Below, piece after piece: positions 26,222-34,345 of a stretch of DNA of 54,354 bases. Under the pieces are notes generated by a model. It was not told where the DNA came from, made no database searches, and saw only the letters and a program-made list of their open reading frames with translations. Position 1 is the stretch's first letter. Every line of letters starts with the position of its first letter. The translations under genes were made by a program, and so were the position numbers. The DNA is from a virus. The stretch spans positions 1-54,354 of IMG/VR virus record IMGVR_UViG_3300037796_000233; one strand, 5' to 3'.

Positions 26222-26664
26222 TACTTCTTCTTACTGCGCCGCCGTTTGGCCCTGGCATCATCGCCATCGCCAAGGTCATCGTCATTTACTTCAGGCGGAT
26301 TTTTGATGTTAGCTGCTTCTCCGCTTTGGTAAACGGCTTGCTCGACGAAAAGCCCGAATTCTTCAGCCAAAATTTCTTTCTGGCGGTCAGGGTCTATCCC
26401 GGCGTTTGAGAAAGCATCGATAAGGTTTCTGGCCTCAACGCGCAGCACAGATTCAGGATCAAGGTTTTCTATTTTGACAGACCAGATTGTCGGAAAATCC
26501 CTGGCCAAATCCCTGGCCACGTTCTCCGGGATTTCTTCCGGGACCAAAAAACCTTTTCCTGGTTCCACGTTAATGTTTTTGAATCTGTGCTCCGTGGGGA
26601 GATATGGAACCGAAACTGGGCCGGTTTTGTTTCCTTTGTAAATTATTCGACGTTGCTGAAACAT
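26221..26664 (-). CDS. Unknown head-region protein (147 aa)
   Basis: The ATG at 26664 follows GGAAGGAG; an upstream in-frame start would cross the terminator. A conserved-looking beta domain (RRIIYKGNKTGPVSVPYLPTE...INVEPGKGFLVPEEIPENVARDL) is followed by a helical stretch and a very basic C-terminus (DDARAKRRRSKKK). It directly follows the capsid gene, where decoration or head-completion proteins are common. Family not recognised. Its stop overlaps the start of the giant glycosyltransferase gene. Confidence 0.65.
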   Translation of the reverse strand: MFQQRRIIYKGNKTGPVSVPYLPTEHRFKNINVEPGKGFLVPEEIPENVARDLARDFPTIWSVKIENLDPESVLRVEARNLIDAFSNAGIDPDRQKEILAEEFGLFVEQAVYQSGEAANIKNPPEVNDDDLGDGDDARAKRRRSKKK

Positions 26665-26688
26665 TGAATCTCCTTCCCGAAAAAACAG

Positions 26689-26730
26689 CAGGGCCATAAA
26701 TACCCAACTTCATAGTATTATATGGCCCTG
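26689..26730 (-). terminator. Hairpin terminator or attenuator after the major capsid gene
   Basis: CAGGGCCATA (26689-26698) pairs perfectly with TATGGCCCTG (26721-26730). On the coding strand CTGTTTTTTC follows. The stem overlaps the first 34 bases of an alternative upstream start for the next gene, but the SD-supported start at 26664 is downstream. It should limit readthrough from the capsid gene into the glycan island. Confidence 0.85.
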
Positions 26731-26736
26731 CCCCCT

Positions 26737-26771
26737 TTCTGGTTACTATTTTGCGATAAGCGTTATTTCAT
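26737..26771 (-). repeat. Copy E (short) of the AT-rich motif after the capsid gene
   Basis: On the coding strand this reads GAAATAACGCTTATCGCAAAATAGTAACCAG. It shares CGCAAA, AATAGTAACC and the order of the copy after the major tail gene, but the middle is shortened. It lies 17 bases after the capsid stop and just before the terminator hairpin. Confidence 0.55.
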
Positions 26772-26787
26772 AAGCCTTCCTGGACGT

Positions 26788-27807
26788 CTATTTGGTCTGA
26801 TCTACAGCCGCCGTATAAATCTGGATAATACCCTCGGAAGACAGCACCAGGTCTTCCCACGCAGCGCTGATCGCAATGCCGTGTCTGAAGCCATAGTCCG
26901 TTTCTTCTTCGTACCAGTTCACGTCTTCCGCCTCACCGGTGCACAGACACTCAGCGCCAACCATAACGGCCCCGGCGACAGTCACGGCGGGTGAAGCAGC
27001 GTTGGCAAAAGCCGAACACTGCGTGGTTTCATGAACGATGGCCCCGGCAACTTCGCCCATGGCCCCGGTAAAAAGCGGGTTGGTCGCGCCCCGTTCCCCG
27101 GCTGACCGATAGTTTGCGATCCAGTCAGGGTCTTTCCGAAGGGAATAGGCCTGCCACGGATTCACGAAGCAAAGATAATACCCTTCACCATCGGGCATAT
27201 CCGGCAGCTTGATCCGCGCCACGTGGTTGTCGGTCAGTTTGGCAACACCCCGTCGAATGAGTTCAACGGAAAAGACGTCTGCAGGATCAACATCGTTGAC
27301 ATCACTGGAGCCACCACCGAAAACCTGGGCAATTGGAGCCTTTTCCCAGCCTTGGTTCCCGGTCGCAAGGGCGGCAGCCCACACGCCGGAATCACGTTTT
27401 TTGGCCATCCAGTTGCCGAGTGCGATCTGCGCCTTGTCCCGAAAGGCAAAGGTGATTTGCTTCTTGACCTTATGGGTTTCGGACACAGCGTTCCGTTTCC
27501 AGTCCGGCGTGGTTGTAACGCTTCTGGGCGTGAGTTTTTGCTCCTTGCCCATCAGGGTTTCTTCCCCGTTCACGCCGGAATCATCCGGCAGGTTGATGAG
27601 CTGGCTGATCTGGATCGTATCGCCCGGCTGGTCCACGAGTTCACGCTTGACGATAACGGGCATGCCGCTGCCCTCTTCGCCCGAAAACCGTGTCCAGTAC
27701 ATCCGGCCCAGTGTCTCTTGATAGACCTTCTGGGAATAGATTTCCGGAATCATTTCAGCCATATCGGCTGCCGTCGTTGCGTTCATCTGAGAAATTGGAT
27801 CTGGCAT
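26788..27807 (-). CDS. Major capsid protein, N4-gp56 family (339 aa)
   Basis: It starts MPDPISQMNATTAADMAEMIPEIYSQKVYQE, the N-terminal layout of N4-gp56-type capsid proteins (short helix, then an E-loop-like beta region with DTIQISQLINLPDDSG). The rest shows KKQITFAFRDKAQIALGNWMAKKRDSG and GYYLCFVNPWQAYSLRKDPDW, all HK97-fold-like. The codon use is GC-richer than neighbours, as expected of the most abundant virion protein. Strong SD (GGGAG). Gene order scaffold-MCP-terminator is conserved in such phages. Confidence 0.9.
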   Translation of the reverse strand: MPDPISQMNATTAADMAEMIPEIYSQKVYQETLGRMYWTRFSGEEGSGMPVIVKRELVDQPGDTIQISQLINLPDDSGVNGEETLMGKEQKLTPRSVTTTPDWKRNAVSETHKVKKQITFAFRDKAQIALGNWMAKKRDSGVWAAALATGNQGWEKAPIAQVFGGGSSDVNDVDPADVFSVELIRRGVAKLTDNHVARIKLPDMPDGEGYYLCFVNPWQAYSLRKDPDWIANYRSAGERGATNPLFTGAMGEVAGAIVHETTQCSAFANAASPAVTVAGAVMVGAECLCTGEAEDVNWYEEETDYGFRHGIAISAAWEDLVLSSEGIIQIYTAAVDQTK

Positions 27808-27886
27808 TTTTATCTCCCTTTAGTGTAATTGGTTATCGTTCCGGTTCCGGTTCTTGGATCATTCCAATCACCAAAGGGTCATCCCT

Positions 27887-28729
27887 TTAACCTTGTAAAC
27901 TTTGTCGCAATGATGCGGTCAATTCGTCCAGCCGCTTTCGCTCTTCCTTGGTAAGCCTTCCCTTTTTGCCGGTAAGGGCTTTGATCTCTTCCGTGATGGT
28001 CTGGTCGCCTTTCGGTTTCGGTGACGGTCCCGATGGTGAAGCAGCGGGTTTTCCGGCTTCTGCAACGAAATCGTCAAACTTCAGAATGACCTCTTCCTCC
28101 AGCAGATCAAACTCTCCGTCTTCATTCAGCTGAGTCATTTCGTTGATGAAGCCACGGCGTTCAAAATCCGACCGAAACTGAAAGCCTTTTTTGCTGGCCA
28201 AATCCGAAATGAACTGCTTGCGATCCAGAATCCGGTTTTTCTTGGCCTGCTCCTGAAGTTTGCGGTCTTTCTCTTCCGCTTCCTTCCTGAGCCGTTCTTG
28301 CTCGGCCTTCATCTTATCGAGTTCGGCCTGGGCACGTTCAAGTTCCGTCTTCTCCTTGGCGGAAAGTTCTTCATCCTTCTTTTTCAGCTGGTTGACTTCC
28401 TCTTGGAGTTTTTCCAACTGCTCATGGCTTTCCTGGGCCGCCTTTTCCGCCTTCTCCAGTTTTTCTTTCGCCTTCTTTTCCGCTATGCGGCGTTCAGCGT
28501 TTTCCTTCTGGATCTTGCGGATGTACTCTTGCGTTTCTTTTTCGGTGTACTCTTTATCACCGCCCTTGCCGCTTTCTCCATCGGTTCCGCTTTGGCCGCC
28601 GGTCTGATGATCCTTTTCCTTCTCCTTTCCTTCATCGGTTCCTGTGTTTGTGGATGAATCTTGGCCGCCTTTTTCCGTGCCGCCGTCTCCCTGACCTTGT
28701 TTGGGGTCTTCCCCTGTTTCTCCGTCCAT
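27887..28729 (-). CDS. Scaffold protein (280 aa)
   Basis: An unusually hydrophilic protein: Gly/Asp/Lys-rich disordered N-terminus (1-60), a long continuous coiled-coil (about 65-165), and a short globular C-terminus (KKNRILDRKQFISDLASKKGF) ending in a basic helix. This is the standard design of phage scaffolds that guide capsid assembly and are removed before packaging. It lies directly before the capsid gene, downstream of the likely late promoter at 28788-28829. Confidence 0.85.
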   Translation of the reverse strand: MDGETGEDPKQGQGDGGTEKGGQDSSTNTGTDEGKEKEKDHQTGGQSGTDGESGKGGDKEYTEKETQEYIRKIQKENAERRIAEKKAKEKLEKAEKAAQESHEQLEKLQEEVNQLKKKDEELSAKEKTELERAQAELDKMKAEQERLRKEAEEKDRKLQEQAKKNRILDRKQFISDLASKKGFQFRSDFERRGFINEMTQLNEDGEFDLLEEEVILKFDDFVAEAGKPAASPSGPSPKPKGDQTITEEIKALTGKKGRLTKEERKRLDELTASLRQSLQG

Positions 28730-28787
28730 TCTCTTCTCCGATCATTCGGTTTAATTAAATTTGTCCACCTACAATGATGGCCCTTTT

Positions 28788-28829
28788 TCCTAAACTAAAA
28801 AAATATCGGTGGAAAGTAAAGGGGAAAAA
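28788..28829 (-). promoter_or_regulatory. Candidate late promoter upstream of the scaffold-capsid operon
   Basis: On the coding strand TTTTCCCCTTTACTTTCCACCG is followed about 8-19 bases later by TTTAGTTTAGGA. The block CCCCTTTACTTTYCAnCG also lies upstream of the small terminase gene. No standard -35/-10 pair fits better, so it may use a phage-modified or alternative sigma. Confidence 0.5.
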
Positions 28830-28850
28830 TAAAAATCAAAAAGATATAGC

Positions 28851-29300
28851 TTATTTTCGCCCAATCAAAAAACCTCTGATATGAAGGTTTTCCAAGGTAC
28901 GAATAACGGAATGAAGTTCCGTATCTAAATGAAGTTCCGTTGTATCGAACCGAGATTTTGCAGCAATGTGAACTGGGATAAGAAGAAGGTGAACGACTTC
29001 GTGAAGGGCGGAAAGATTTATTTGCTCTTCGATCTTTTCTGTTAACGCTTCTTCTTCATCTTCTGAAGGCCAAGAGGTTAATCCCCAACTGCTCCAAACG
29101 CTTCCCAGGGTAAAAGTAACCGCCCGACCCTCACTGTTGGTCGAAATTTCGGCGAAATCGCCTTCAATGTTTTCAAAATTGAAGTAAAGTTTCCAACTAT
29201 GGAGACCAAAAACATCGATCCAATGCCTGACTTTTTCCTCGAAAAATTTAAAGTCATCCCGATTCAACTTAATTTCTCTGGTTTCATATTCGTCGCTCAT
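28851..29300 (-). CDS. HExxH zincin-like protein (149 aa)
   Basis: ATG 29300 has GAGAGGAA upstream; a long upstream extension of the frame is low-complexity and is a shadow of the neighbouring gene. The C-terminal half has HEVVH (100-104), the zinc-binding metallopeptidase motif, with a possible third ligand in TELHLDTELH. The N-terminal half has beta strands (GLHSWKLYFNFE). It resembles phage prohead or SprT-like zincins in size, but the class is uncertain. Placement before the scaffold gene hints at a role in head maturation or host protein cleavage. Confidence 0.65.
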   Translation of the reverse strand: MSDEYETREIKLNRDDFKFFEEKVRHWIDVFGLHSWKLYFNFENIEGDFAEISTNSEGRAVTFTLGSVWSSWGLTSWPSEDEEEALTEKIEEQINLSALHEVVHLLLIPVHIAAKSRFDTTELHLDTELHSVIRTLENLHIRGFLIGRK

Positions 29301-29347
29301 TCGTCTCTTCCTCTCATGGTTCCGCCCACCCTCCCCTGGTTGATATT

Positions 29348-29719
29348 TTAAATCTTGCCCTTTTTCTTTGTCCTCACCGGCGCATTCTTGTATACCGCCC
29401 CCGGCTGCTGTGGCGGCGTTCCCGTTGATGGCCATAAAGATCGTTGTTGCCTTGACGTTTCTGCCCTCGGCGTTTTGCTTCTGGGCGGTGGCGTCGGGTT
29501 GGGGTTTCCACCTTTCTTTCCCTTCGCAATCCGCTCCATGGCCTTGGCTTGATCCACCTGATTCTTGGCCCGTTCCTTTTGATCTTCCGCCATACGTTTG
29601 GCTGCTTCTGAAGCCGCATTCATTCGCTCTTCGTCCTTCTTGATTGCTTCCGCCCGCGCCAATGTGTATGCGTCGTCTTCCGCCATCCACCGTTTTTCTT
29701 CTTCACTGAATTTTAGCAT
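29348..29719 (-). CDS. Small charged helical protein (123 aa)
   Basis: ATG 29719 follows GGGGGTTAC. Residues 1-70 are one charged helix (SEEEKRWMAEDDAYTLARAEAIKK), then a Pro/Lys-rich tail (NPNPTPPPRSKTPR) and a basic C-terminus (RTKKKGKI). This looks like a coiled coil with a disordered tail, perhaps a head or packaging accessory. Not recognised. Confidence 0.65.
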   Translation of the reverse strand: MLKFSEEEKRWMAEDDAYTLARAEAIKKDEERMNAASEAAKRMAEDQKERAKNQVDQAKAMERIAKGKKGGNPNPTPPPRSKTPRAETSRQQRSLWPSTGTPPQQPGAVYKNAPVRTKKKGKI

Positions 29720-29734
29720 GTAACCCCCTAACAA

Positions 29735-29914
29735 CTAAAAGTTTGAGATAAGTAAAACTAACGCCAAACACGCAATAAAACCGCTTATCCATGAAAAGGT
29801 TAAGGTTTTTTGCCGACTTTCTGACATATCGGCAATCGCTATTAGCAACAAGAATAAGATGGTCAATCCCGCTACAAAAAAAAGTCTTGCTATGTGTATT
29901 TTATCTGGTGTCAT
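29735..29914 (-). CDS. Two-helix membrane protein, 59 aa (holin-like size)
   Basis: The frame ATG 29912-29914 to TAG 29735-29737 encodes two hydrophobic helices (about LFFVAGLTILFLLLIAIA and SGFIACLALVLLI) separated by a polar loop (DMSESRQKTLTFSW). The start overlaps the stop of the upstream gene as ATGA, supporting real coupled translation. Small two-helix proteins in phage head regions are often holins or antiholins. It is below the size cut-off of most gene finders. Confidence 0.6.
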   Translation of the reverse strand: MTPDKIHIARLFFVAGLTILFLLLIAIADMSESRQKTLTFSWISGFIACLALVLLISNF

Positions 29915-30144
29915 TTATTCGCTTTTGGTTCGTAAATGAAAACCCCGACTTGATCCGAAAAAGGAAGGTCATGACGGACATCCCCGGAAAGAATCACATC
30001 TGGAATCCCCTTTGGGAAGGCCAAACAAGCCGCTGCCTTGTTGAATTTATGAACGCAATACGGACAAAAGCCAGCCGTTTCAAGGTCACCCGACTTCCAA
30101 GAAAATTTATCGGCCGCATTATAATCTTCTTTCTTTTTTGCCAT
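29911..30144 (-). CDS. Small cysteine-containing phage protein next to MuF (77 aa)
   Basis: A basic N-terminus is followed by CPYC (C27, C30) and C40, then FPKGIPDVILSGDVRHDLPFSDQ. The C-x-A-FP-x-GIP...H...D pattern recurs in small phage proteins encoded beside portal/MuF genes. It probably binds zinc. The role is unknown. The gene overlaps both the MuF gene and the two-helix membrane protein gene. Confidence 0.65.
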   Translation of the reverse strand: MAKKKEDYNAADKFSWKSGDLETAGFCPYCVHKFNKAAACLAFPKGIPDVILSGDVRHDLPFSDQVGVFIYEPKANK

Positions 30145-32792
30145 TAGCCTATTACCTCCATAACTAATGTTGGCCGTTCATTTATAAGTTTCTCCCCAAG
30201 CACTTTAAATTTTGTTCCAGCGTTCAATATTATCTCCTGTTCCGCTCCAAAATAAGGGGATAGTTCATTTGGCGGCAAAATAGGCGTTCCCTTGGGCACT
30301 CTGATTTCAATCTCTTTTGATTTCCAACCCTTCGCAACTCGATATTCAACGCTTGCCGAACTAAACCCCTTGTCGGTCAAAACCGTCCCTATGCTTTCTT
30401 TTGTTTCATTATAAACCCGATCTGAAACGCCCCGATACAAAACGGTATTTTCTGGCATTTCATATTTATTAAAGGCTTTTTTGAATGTATTATTATCTTT
30501 CATTACTTTTTTCACGGCTGCATCTGAAACGTCGTACTTTTCCATGAACTTCTCTTTTCCTTCTCTTAAAAGATAGTTCATTTCAGAATAACCGTTACTG
30601 CAATAATGTTTTGTCGTTTTCTTTTGCGCCTCCGTAAGCGGTGTTGACTTCCTTGCCCTCTTCTCTAAGTCCTCAAGATATTTGGTTGTATTTCTTTGAG
30701 GCGCTGCTACATAATCCTCGGCATCTGGAACCGTATCCACTGGCGTTGCCGTTGGAATGGGCTTGGAAATATCCGATGGGCTTGTTACTTTTTTGGGCGC
30801 TGGTTTCGCCTTCTTTTTGACACCTCCTAAAATATCCGCTTTTTGTTGTTTGAGGTCATTATAAAGTTTTTCAACGGGCGCTGGTACTGAAGCTGGGTCC
30901 GTTAATAGTTTTGGATGAACACTTACTATGTCTGTTATCTCTTCGTCTATTTTTTTGACCGCTTCTGGCACCTCAGATAACCCAACCGATTCTGCCGACT
31001 TATTTTTGGCAGCCTGAAGTTTCTTTTTGTTATTAACTAATGTTTGGTATTTTTCCAGCTGCGACTTAGGAAATTTCCCTTTGATTGTTTTTTCCTGAAT
31101 TAGTTTATTTATCGCGGTTTGAGCGCCCACCAAACCGTCGTTTATCTCCCCCAGGGATAGTTTTGATACATCCTCATCCGTTAAGGCTTTAACTTTCGTT
31201 GGGATTACAGGTTTCAATTCGCCTTTCTTCGCCTTCTTGAGTAGTTTCTGATTTGCCAAAAGGATATCAAACTGATCCTCTATTTCCTTTGGCATTTTAG
31301 TGGTCCCTGGATACAATTCATCTATATCGTCCAAGGTCTTCTTTGTCATTGCAATACTTTTATCGAGTTGATCATTGGATAAACTCAAAACCTTTTCTTT
31401 GGCAAGGGGCACCGCCTTTGGTAAATCCTTGATCTTTTTCTCTTTTTTCTCTTTTGCTTCCTTTAATAAATCAATTTTTTTATTAACAAGAGCTTTTTTT
31501 TCATCCATTAAAGCCTTATAATGCGCATAAGCCCCCGGCCACTTATCTGGAGAAAGGTCTGCCCCTGGATAATTAGCTTTGATTTCTTTCATCTGATCAA
31601 AGACTTCTTTTACCCTATCATCAATATCGTCAATATTATCGGGTACGGGTGGCGGTGGCGGTGGCGTTTTGGGAAGGTCTTTTGGCCCCGGTTTTTTCTT
31701 GAGGTCATATAAAGGGGTTTCGGGTGGCGCAACATATTCCCAATCGGGCACCTCATTATCAACAGCCTTATTTAGTTTTTTCTCTACTTCGGCATACATC
31801 TTCTTCCCCTTGTTTGGATCTGAAGATTTTGCCCATGTTCCTGCTGCCGACCCCTTAGCGATATACCACGTTGCGAGTTGCTTTGGAGCGGTCGCCAATT
31901 CTTCAATAAGTCTGCGCCGCCCGACTTCGATTGCGGCGTTGATTCCAGCATTAAGGGTATTCCATTCACCACGAGTAAAAACGAGTTCACACCGGCAAAT
32001 ATACCGTGGCGGGAAACCGTGATCCGTTCCCATCTCGGTTTCTTTAATTACGCCAGCAAGGGTGGCCCCTATGCACTCCGGTTTCGTGCGTCTGTCTAAA
32101 GGGTTTGAGTTCCAGCAATATTGATATCCGTGCTCTTTCGCTAATTCCCTCACCAACGCCGTCCTTTGTGCTACGGCAGCCATAATAATTTCGCCATCCA
32201 CATCACCGTTAAGGCTTGACCCAATTTTTATCGTTCCGCTTTCGGTCCAAAATGACGCCAAAAACTCTCTTTCCGTTAGTTGGCGACTTATCCCCTCAAG
32301 AAAGTTATCAAGTGCGAAAGCATCCCATTTCTGCTCGGCTGCATAAATCCGCTTTCGTAGTTTCTCAAATATGGCTTGAGCAACAGACAAAATCGCCGTC
32401 TCGGTTTCGGTTGGAAGATAAAGTCTATCCTCTTCAACGCCCTCCTTTTTCAAAATTGACTGAATTTCCCGTTCCCGTTCCCTTGTTCCTGAAATGAGTT
32501 GACTCGAAATATCCCGCGCAATTTCCATGGCTGCGGCCAAATGGAAGTCTTGAATGGGCTGAAGTCGGTTAAGGATAGTATGGCCCAGCTGGACGTTTTG
32601 GGGTGTGCTTAAAATCCGTCCATCTTGCTTTTCGAGCAACGAAGCAAGACTGACATAAACGTCGCGCGCCCTTCGGATAACTTCTTCATTCAAATTTCTG
32701 AGTGCCTTGTCTGCTTTCTTTAAAACCTTGTTTGAACGCCCTTTATGGGCCAGGGCAACATCAAAAACTTTCTTACCAGTTCTTTCGTCCAT
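30144..32792 (-). CDS. MuF-type head protein fused to an ADP-ribosyltransferase (882 aa)
   Basis: Residues about 190-285 form the MuF-like head morphogenesis domain, with CWNSNPLDRRTKPEC (226-240) and HGFPPRYICRC (258-268), as in Mu gp30/SPP1 gp7. A Pro/Lys-rich helical linker with repeated KxxxI-DLL segments spans about 330-690. Residues about 700-882 form an R-S-E class mono-ADP-ribosyltransferase: R787 in VLYRGVSD, FSSAS (810-814) and the ExE pair (E851, E853) in YFGAEQEIIL. Such MuF-toxin fusions are thought to be packed in the virion and injected, like T4 Alt. It is encoded right after the portal, as usual for MuF. Confidence 0.85.
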   Translation of the reverse strand: MDERTGKKVFDVALAHKGRSNKVLKKADKALRNLNEEVIRRARDVYVSLASLLEKQDGRILSTPQNVQLGHTILNRLQPIQDFHLAAAMEIARDISSQLISGTREREREIQSILKKEGVEEDRLYLPTETETAILSVAQAIFEKLRKRIYAAEQKWDAFALDNFLEGISRQLTEREFLASFWTESGTIKIGSSLNGDVDGEIIMAAVAQRTALVRELAKEHGYQYCWNSNPLDRRTKPECIGATLAGVIKETEMGTDHGFPPRYICRCELVFTRGEWNTLNAGINAAIEVGRRRLIEELATAPKQLATWYIAKGSAAGTWAKSSDPNKGKKMYAEVEKKLNKAVDNEVPDWEYVAPPETPLYDLKKKPGPKDLPKTPPPPPPVPDNIDDIDDRVKEVFDQMKEIKANYPGADLSPDKWPGAYAHYKALMDEKKALVNKKIDLLKEAKEKKEKKIKDLPKAVPLAKEKVLSLSNDQLDKSIAMTKKTLDDIDELYPGTTKMPKEIEDQFDILLANQKLLKKAKKGELKPVIPTKVKALTDEDVSKLSLGEINDGLVGAQTAINKLIQEKTIKGKFPKSQLEKYQTLVNNKKKLQAAKNKSAESVGLSEVPEAVKKIDEEITDIVSVHPKLLTDPASVPAPVEKLYNDLKQQKADILGGVKKKAKPAPKKVTSPSDISKPIPTATPVDTVPDAEDYVAAPQRNTTKYLEDLEKRARKSTPLTEAQKKTTKHYCSNGYSEMNYLLREGKEKFMEKYDVSDAAVKKVMKDNNTFKKAFNKYEMPENTVLYRGVSDRVYNETKESIGTVLTDKGFSSASVEYRVAKGWKSKEIEIRVPKGTPILPPNELSPYFGAEQEIILNAGTKFKVLGEKLINERPTLVMEVIG

Positions 32793-32802
32793 CTAACACA
32801 CC

Positions 32803-32865
32803 CCTGTGTCCTACTATTCGGAAATATATTTGCGTTGGAGAGAAGTGAAAACAAAGTGGAAAACG
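32803..32865 (-). repeat. Copy B of the 63-bp motif between portal and MuF genes
   Basis: On the coding strand it reads CGTTTTCCACTTTG...ATATATTTCCGAATAGTA... and is identical to copy A (441-503) read on the plus strand. It starts eight bases after the portal stop and ends ten bases before the MuF start, so it is fully intergenic. Confidence 0.9.
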
Positions 32866-32872
32866 CCCCGTG

Positions 32873-34330
32873 TTATTTCTCCTTCTCTTCTTCGTCTTCT
32901 TCGTCGTCTCCCCTTACCGACCGCATAAAGTAGTCATAGTCACCTTCTCCATTTTCTAAACCACCAGCCCCAAGCAAATCTCTTTTTTCCTCTAAATTCC
33001 TTTTGATCTGCTCTGCTGCTTCTTCTCTCGTCATATCAGGATTCTTTCTGAGCAAAATATCGATTGGTGAAATAATCCCGTGTTTGAGTTCAAAGTTATC
33101 GATGACTTGTTGCTCTTCCGGCGACAATGGAGCGGTAAAAGATGAAAAATCAATTTCGGCAATTTCGCCTTCAAGCTCTATTTTTCGCCCCGTCTCATGA
33201 AGCCGTTTAACATAAAGGGCTTTCTTTGCCAATTGGACAAGAGTTGGCCCGTAACTCTTGCGCCTTGCCTTCCATTGTTGTTCGATAGGCATACGCTTTA
33301 TGCGTAGGGAATAACCAGATTGTGGTTGTTTAATATCGCCCGTTGAAACTACATCCTCTGGAACCCTTGCTATATTCCTCAGTTCATCCTTTAAGGTCTG
33401 CGCCACCTTCAGCACATCCCCGATCTTGGCGTCAGGAGTAATATATTTGGCATCGCCCTTTTCGCTATCGGGCAGCTTTAAAAAACGGGTTGGGGCAATA
33501 TCGACTTGGATATCATTATCCGACCGAATAAAGAGAAGGGAAAAAGACTGAAAGTCACAGATGCGCATAAGTGCTGACCAAAGGTTATTATACACATCAT
33601 TAACCTCCACGACATCGAGCACCGATGACTTGCCGTAAAATGTAGCTTCATCGCCTTGCGGTTGAAATAGTTCTATCGGAATGAAGCCATAAGGATTATC
33701 ACCTTGAGCCTTAACGTCATAAGATTTCTTCGCCCGGTTAAAATGCGCAACAAGGTATTTATCCCTGCTCCATATCTCTATCCGGTTTTGAAGTCGATTT
33801 TCACCCGCCCCCACGCCTGTATCAAATTGGTAACTTATTACAATGGCCCCGATCCTGCGTGGGTTTTCCGTATCTGGAATGACGTGAATAAATTCCCCTC
33901 GGATATCTTCAAACGAAAGGGATTTATCACTGTCATTCCACCGAATAGCCACAGCGCACGTGTCGGATATCTCCGCAACACGTTGGACCGTCTCGAAAAA
34001 AGGATAAACGCCCTGGCTCCATAATGGCGTCACTATCTCTTTCCAATCCTCCTGTAATGACTCATCCGTAAATTTGATTTCAAACCCTCTACCGAAAACG
34101 CCATTCACGTATTCATCGACCACGGTTTTGGTATAGTTAAAAACCGGCTTTTTTCTCAGGGCAAATTCGTCGTCATCTTCCTTGAAAAGCCTTTTTATGT
34201 ACTGCTTTTGAAAGCCATTATAAAAATCCCAGGCCTTTCCTATTTGTTGAATATAAGCCGTTCTCTCTGACATCAAAAGCGCTGAGAAGGATTCTTTGAC
34301 CACTTTTTCAACTACGGATTTGAACAGCAT
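32873..34330 (-). CDS. Portal protein, SPP1 Gp6-like (485 aa)
   Basis: The order of helices and strands and the core (RFLKLPDSEKGDAKYITPDAKIGDVLKVAQTL) match the SPP1-type portals that form the dodecameric DNA gate in the capsid. The middle contains NPYGFIPIELFQPQGDE and DVVEVNDVYNNLWSALMRI; helices of the crown end with an acidic tail. It follows TerL by 15 bases with a strong SD and precedes MuF, the conserved packaging-head order. Confidence 0.88.
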   Translation of the reverse strand: MLFKSVVEKVVKESFSALLMSERTAYIQQIGKAWDFYNGFQKQYIKRLFKEDDDEFALRKKPVFNYTKTVVDEYVNGVFGRGFEIKFTDESLQEDWKEIVTPLWSQGVYPFFETVQRVAEISDTCAVAIRWNDSDKSLSFEDIRGEFIHVIPDTENPRRIGAIVISYQFDTGVGAGENRLQNRIEIWSRDKYLVAHFNRAKKSYDVKAQGDNPYGFIPIELFQPQGDEATFYGKSSVLDVVEVNDVYNNLWSALMRICDFQSFSLLFIRSDNDIQVDIAPTRFLKLPDSEKGDAKYITPDAKIGDVLKVAQTLKDELRNIARVPEDVVSTGDIKQPQSGYSLRIKRMPIEQQWKARRKSYGPTLVQLAKKALYVKRLHETGRKIELEGEIAEIDFSSFTAPLSPEEQQVIDNFELKHGIISPIDILLRKNPDMTREEAAEQIKRNLEEKRDLLGAGGLENGEGDYDYFMRSVRGDDEEDEEEKEK

Positions 34331-34345
34331 AATAATTACCTCCCT

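Noticed and set aside
28851-29690. Long version of the HExxH gene (279 codons)
   Set aside because: The first 130 residues are the out-of-frame image of the neighbouring gene (29348-29719); ATG 29300 has a clear SD.
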